NCBI GenBank assembly: GCA_018822835.1
Contig: JAHJJO010000028.1
Coordinates: forward strand, 1 to 5,671
Origin: Patescibacteria group bacterium
Lineage (GTDB): Bacteria > Patescibacteriota > Patescibacteriia > Patescibacteriales > JAHJJO01
Direction of reading: 5' to 3'
DNA length: 5,671 bases
In this document: positions 5,391-5,671 of the stretch, in pieces
How positions within the stretch are numbered: the stretch's first letter is position 1
Layout: each line of letters opens with the position of its first letter
The notes under the pieces: generated by a model
Databases searched by the model: none
The model's input: only the letters and a program-made list of their open reading frames with translations
Told to the model about the DNA's origin: nothing
Translations under genes and position numbers: made by a program

Positions 5391-5429
5391 GTGAAATTTA
5401 TTCAAATCATAGATTTGAATAAATTTCAC
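5391..5429. repeat. Hairpin with perfect 18-bp arms
   Basis: GTGAAATTTATTCAAATC (5391-5408) and its exact reverse complement (5412-5429) flank a 3-base loop, ATA. It is AT-rich, unlike the 5322-5340 hairpin, and shares no sequence with it, so the cluster is not simply one repeat copied. Confidence 0.95.
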
Positions 5430-5458
5430 TTCACTCCAGGATGACACAGTAGTGCGGA

Positions 5459-5485
5459 GTTATAATGTTTTATCTATAAGTCTAA
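5459..5485 (-). promoter_or_regulatory. Weak candidate promoter for the hydrogenase operon
   Basis: On the minus strand TTAGAC (5485-5480) could serve as -35 and TATAAC (5464-5459) as -10, but the spacer is only 15 bp and the region is AT-rich, so chance matches are likely. If used, the transcript would begin near 5452 and carry all three hairpins in its 5' leader. Confidence 0.22.
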
Positions 5486-5566
5486 TTAAAATAGAACTGA
5501 TTATTTTTTATGTTATCATAAATATAATATAAAAGATATGAGAAGTCTTAGTAGGGTTTTATTTTG

Positions 5567-5671
5567 GGTGTCGCAGCCACATGATAATGTCCTAGTGTAG
5601 CCAAGTAGAAATGTCCTACCTTAACAATTTGTGTCATAATACTTCATTGTTTAATTAATAATGTTATTAAA
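5567..5671. mobile_element. Possible insertion-sequence end (non-coding tip only)
   Basis: The 9-mer AATGTCCTA occurs at 5586-5594 and again at 5610-5618, 24 bp apart, preceded by TGTCGCAGCC (5570-5579). Spaced direct copies of such a word next to a TGT terminus resemble the multi-site transposase-binding ends of some DDE (IS481-like) elements, as I remember them. No transposase codons are in the window; the body would lie to the right. The boundary is a guess. Confidence 0.35.

Larger units (their letters stand above)
5311..5671. other. Gene-free region upstream of the hydrogenase operon
   Basis: No open frame of substance occurs on either strand. From the operon outward it holds three consecutive hairpins (5322-5340, 5343-5388, 5391-5429), an AT-rich stretch (about 5455-5550) suited to a promoter, and an outer part with paired 9-bp repeats that may be an insertion-sequence end. 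Nothing else was recognised. Confidence 0.8.

Overview
The window looks like an AT-rich anaerobic bacterial genome, probably a Patescibacteria/CPR-type fermenter or a similar small-genome bacterium. This is inferred from three things: compact minus-strand genes with almost no Shine-Dalgarno sites, a compact NuoF-like hydrogenase partner, and intergenic spaces and even a reading frame packed with palindromes and short tandem repeats. TGA is used as a stop (two genes) and TGG for Trp, so the code is standard. Every supported gene is on the minus strand, so the window reads right to left.

Right end (5671 to 5311): no gene is seen. The outer part carries a pair of direct 9-bp repeats that resemble the end of an insertion sequence. 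Next comes an AT-rich stretch where a promoter would be expected, then three consecutive perfect hairpins just before the first gene.

Centre (5310 to 1215): a tightly packed cluster reads as one operon. A CDP-alcohol phosphotransferase-like membrane enzyme is followed 3 bp later by a short NuoF/HydB-like flavin and iron-sulfur subunit. That overlaps by 4 bp (ATGA) with a full-length group A [FeFe] hydrogenase HydA with all cluster ligands. After a 179-bp gap containing a long-stem structured element comes a small hydrophobic protein resembling ECF-transporter S components, of a type I recall beside [FeFe] hydrogenases. HydB would pass electrons between NAD(P)H and HydA, which makes or consumes H2. 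No HydC/NuoE-like [2Fe-2S] subunit and no HydEFG maturases are in the window.

Left intergenic (1214 to 893): this is almost entirely inverted-repeat DNA. It holds a hairpin that could terminate the hydrogenase operon, a 90-bp near-palindrome with a GC-rich core, and an 82-bp perfect palindrome without a loop.

Left end (892 to 1): the N-terminal 297 codons of a Mur ligase (best match MurC) run off the edge. The gene is unusual because two repeat-type DNAs lie inside it in frame: nine tandem 7-bp units (63 bp, 21 codons), and, at the window edge, a copy of the same GC-rich palindrome found in the intergenic region. Repeat spread into a coding region without frame loss is the most unusual thing here, followed by the compact two-subunit hydrogenase operon.
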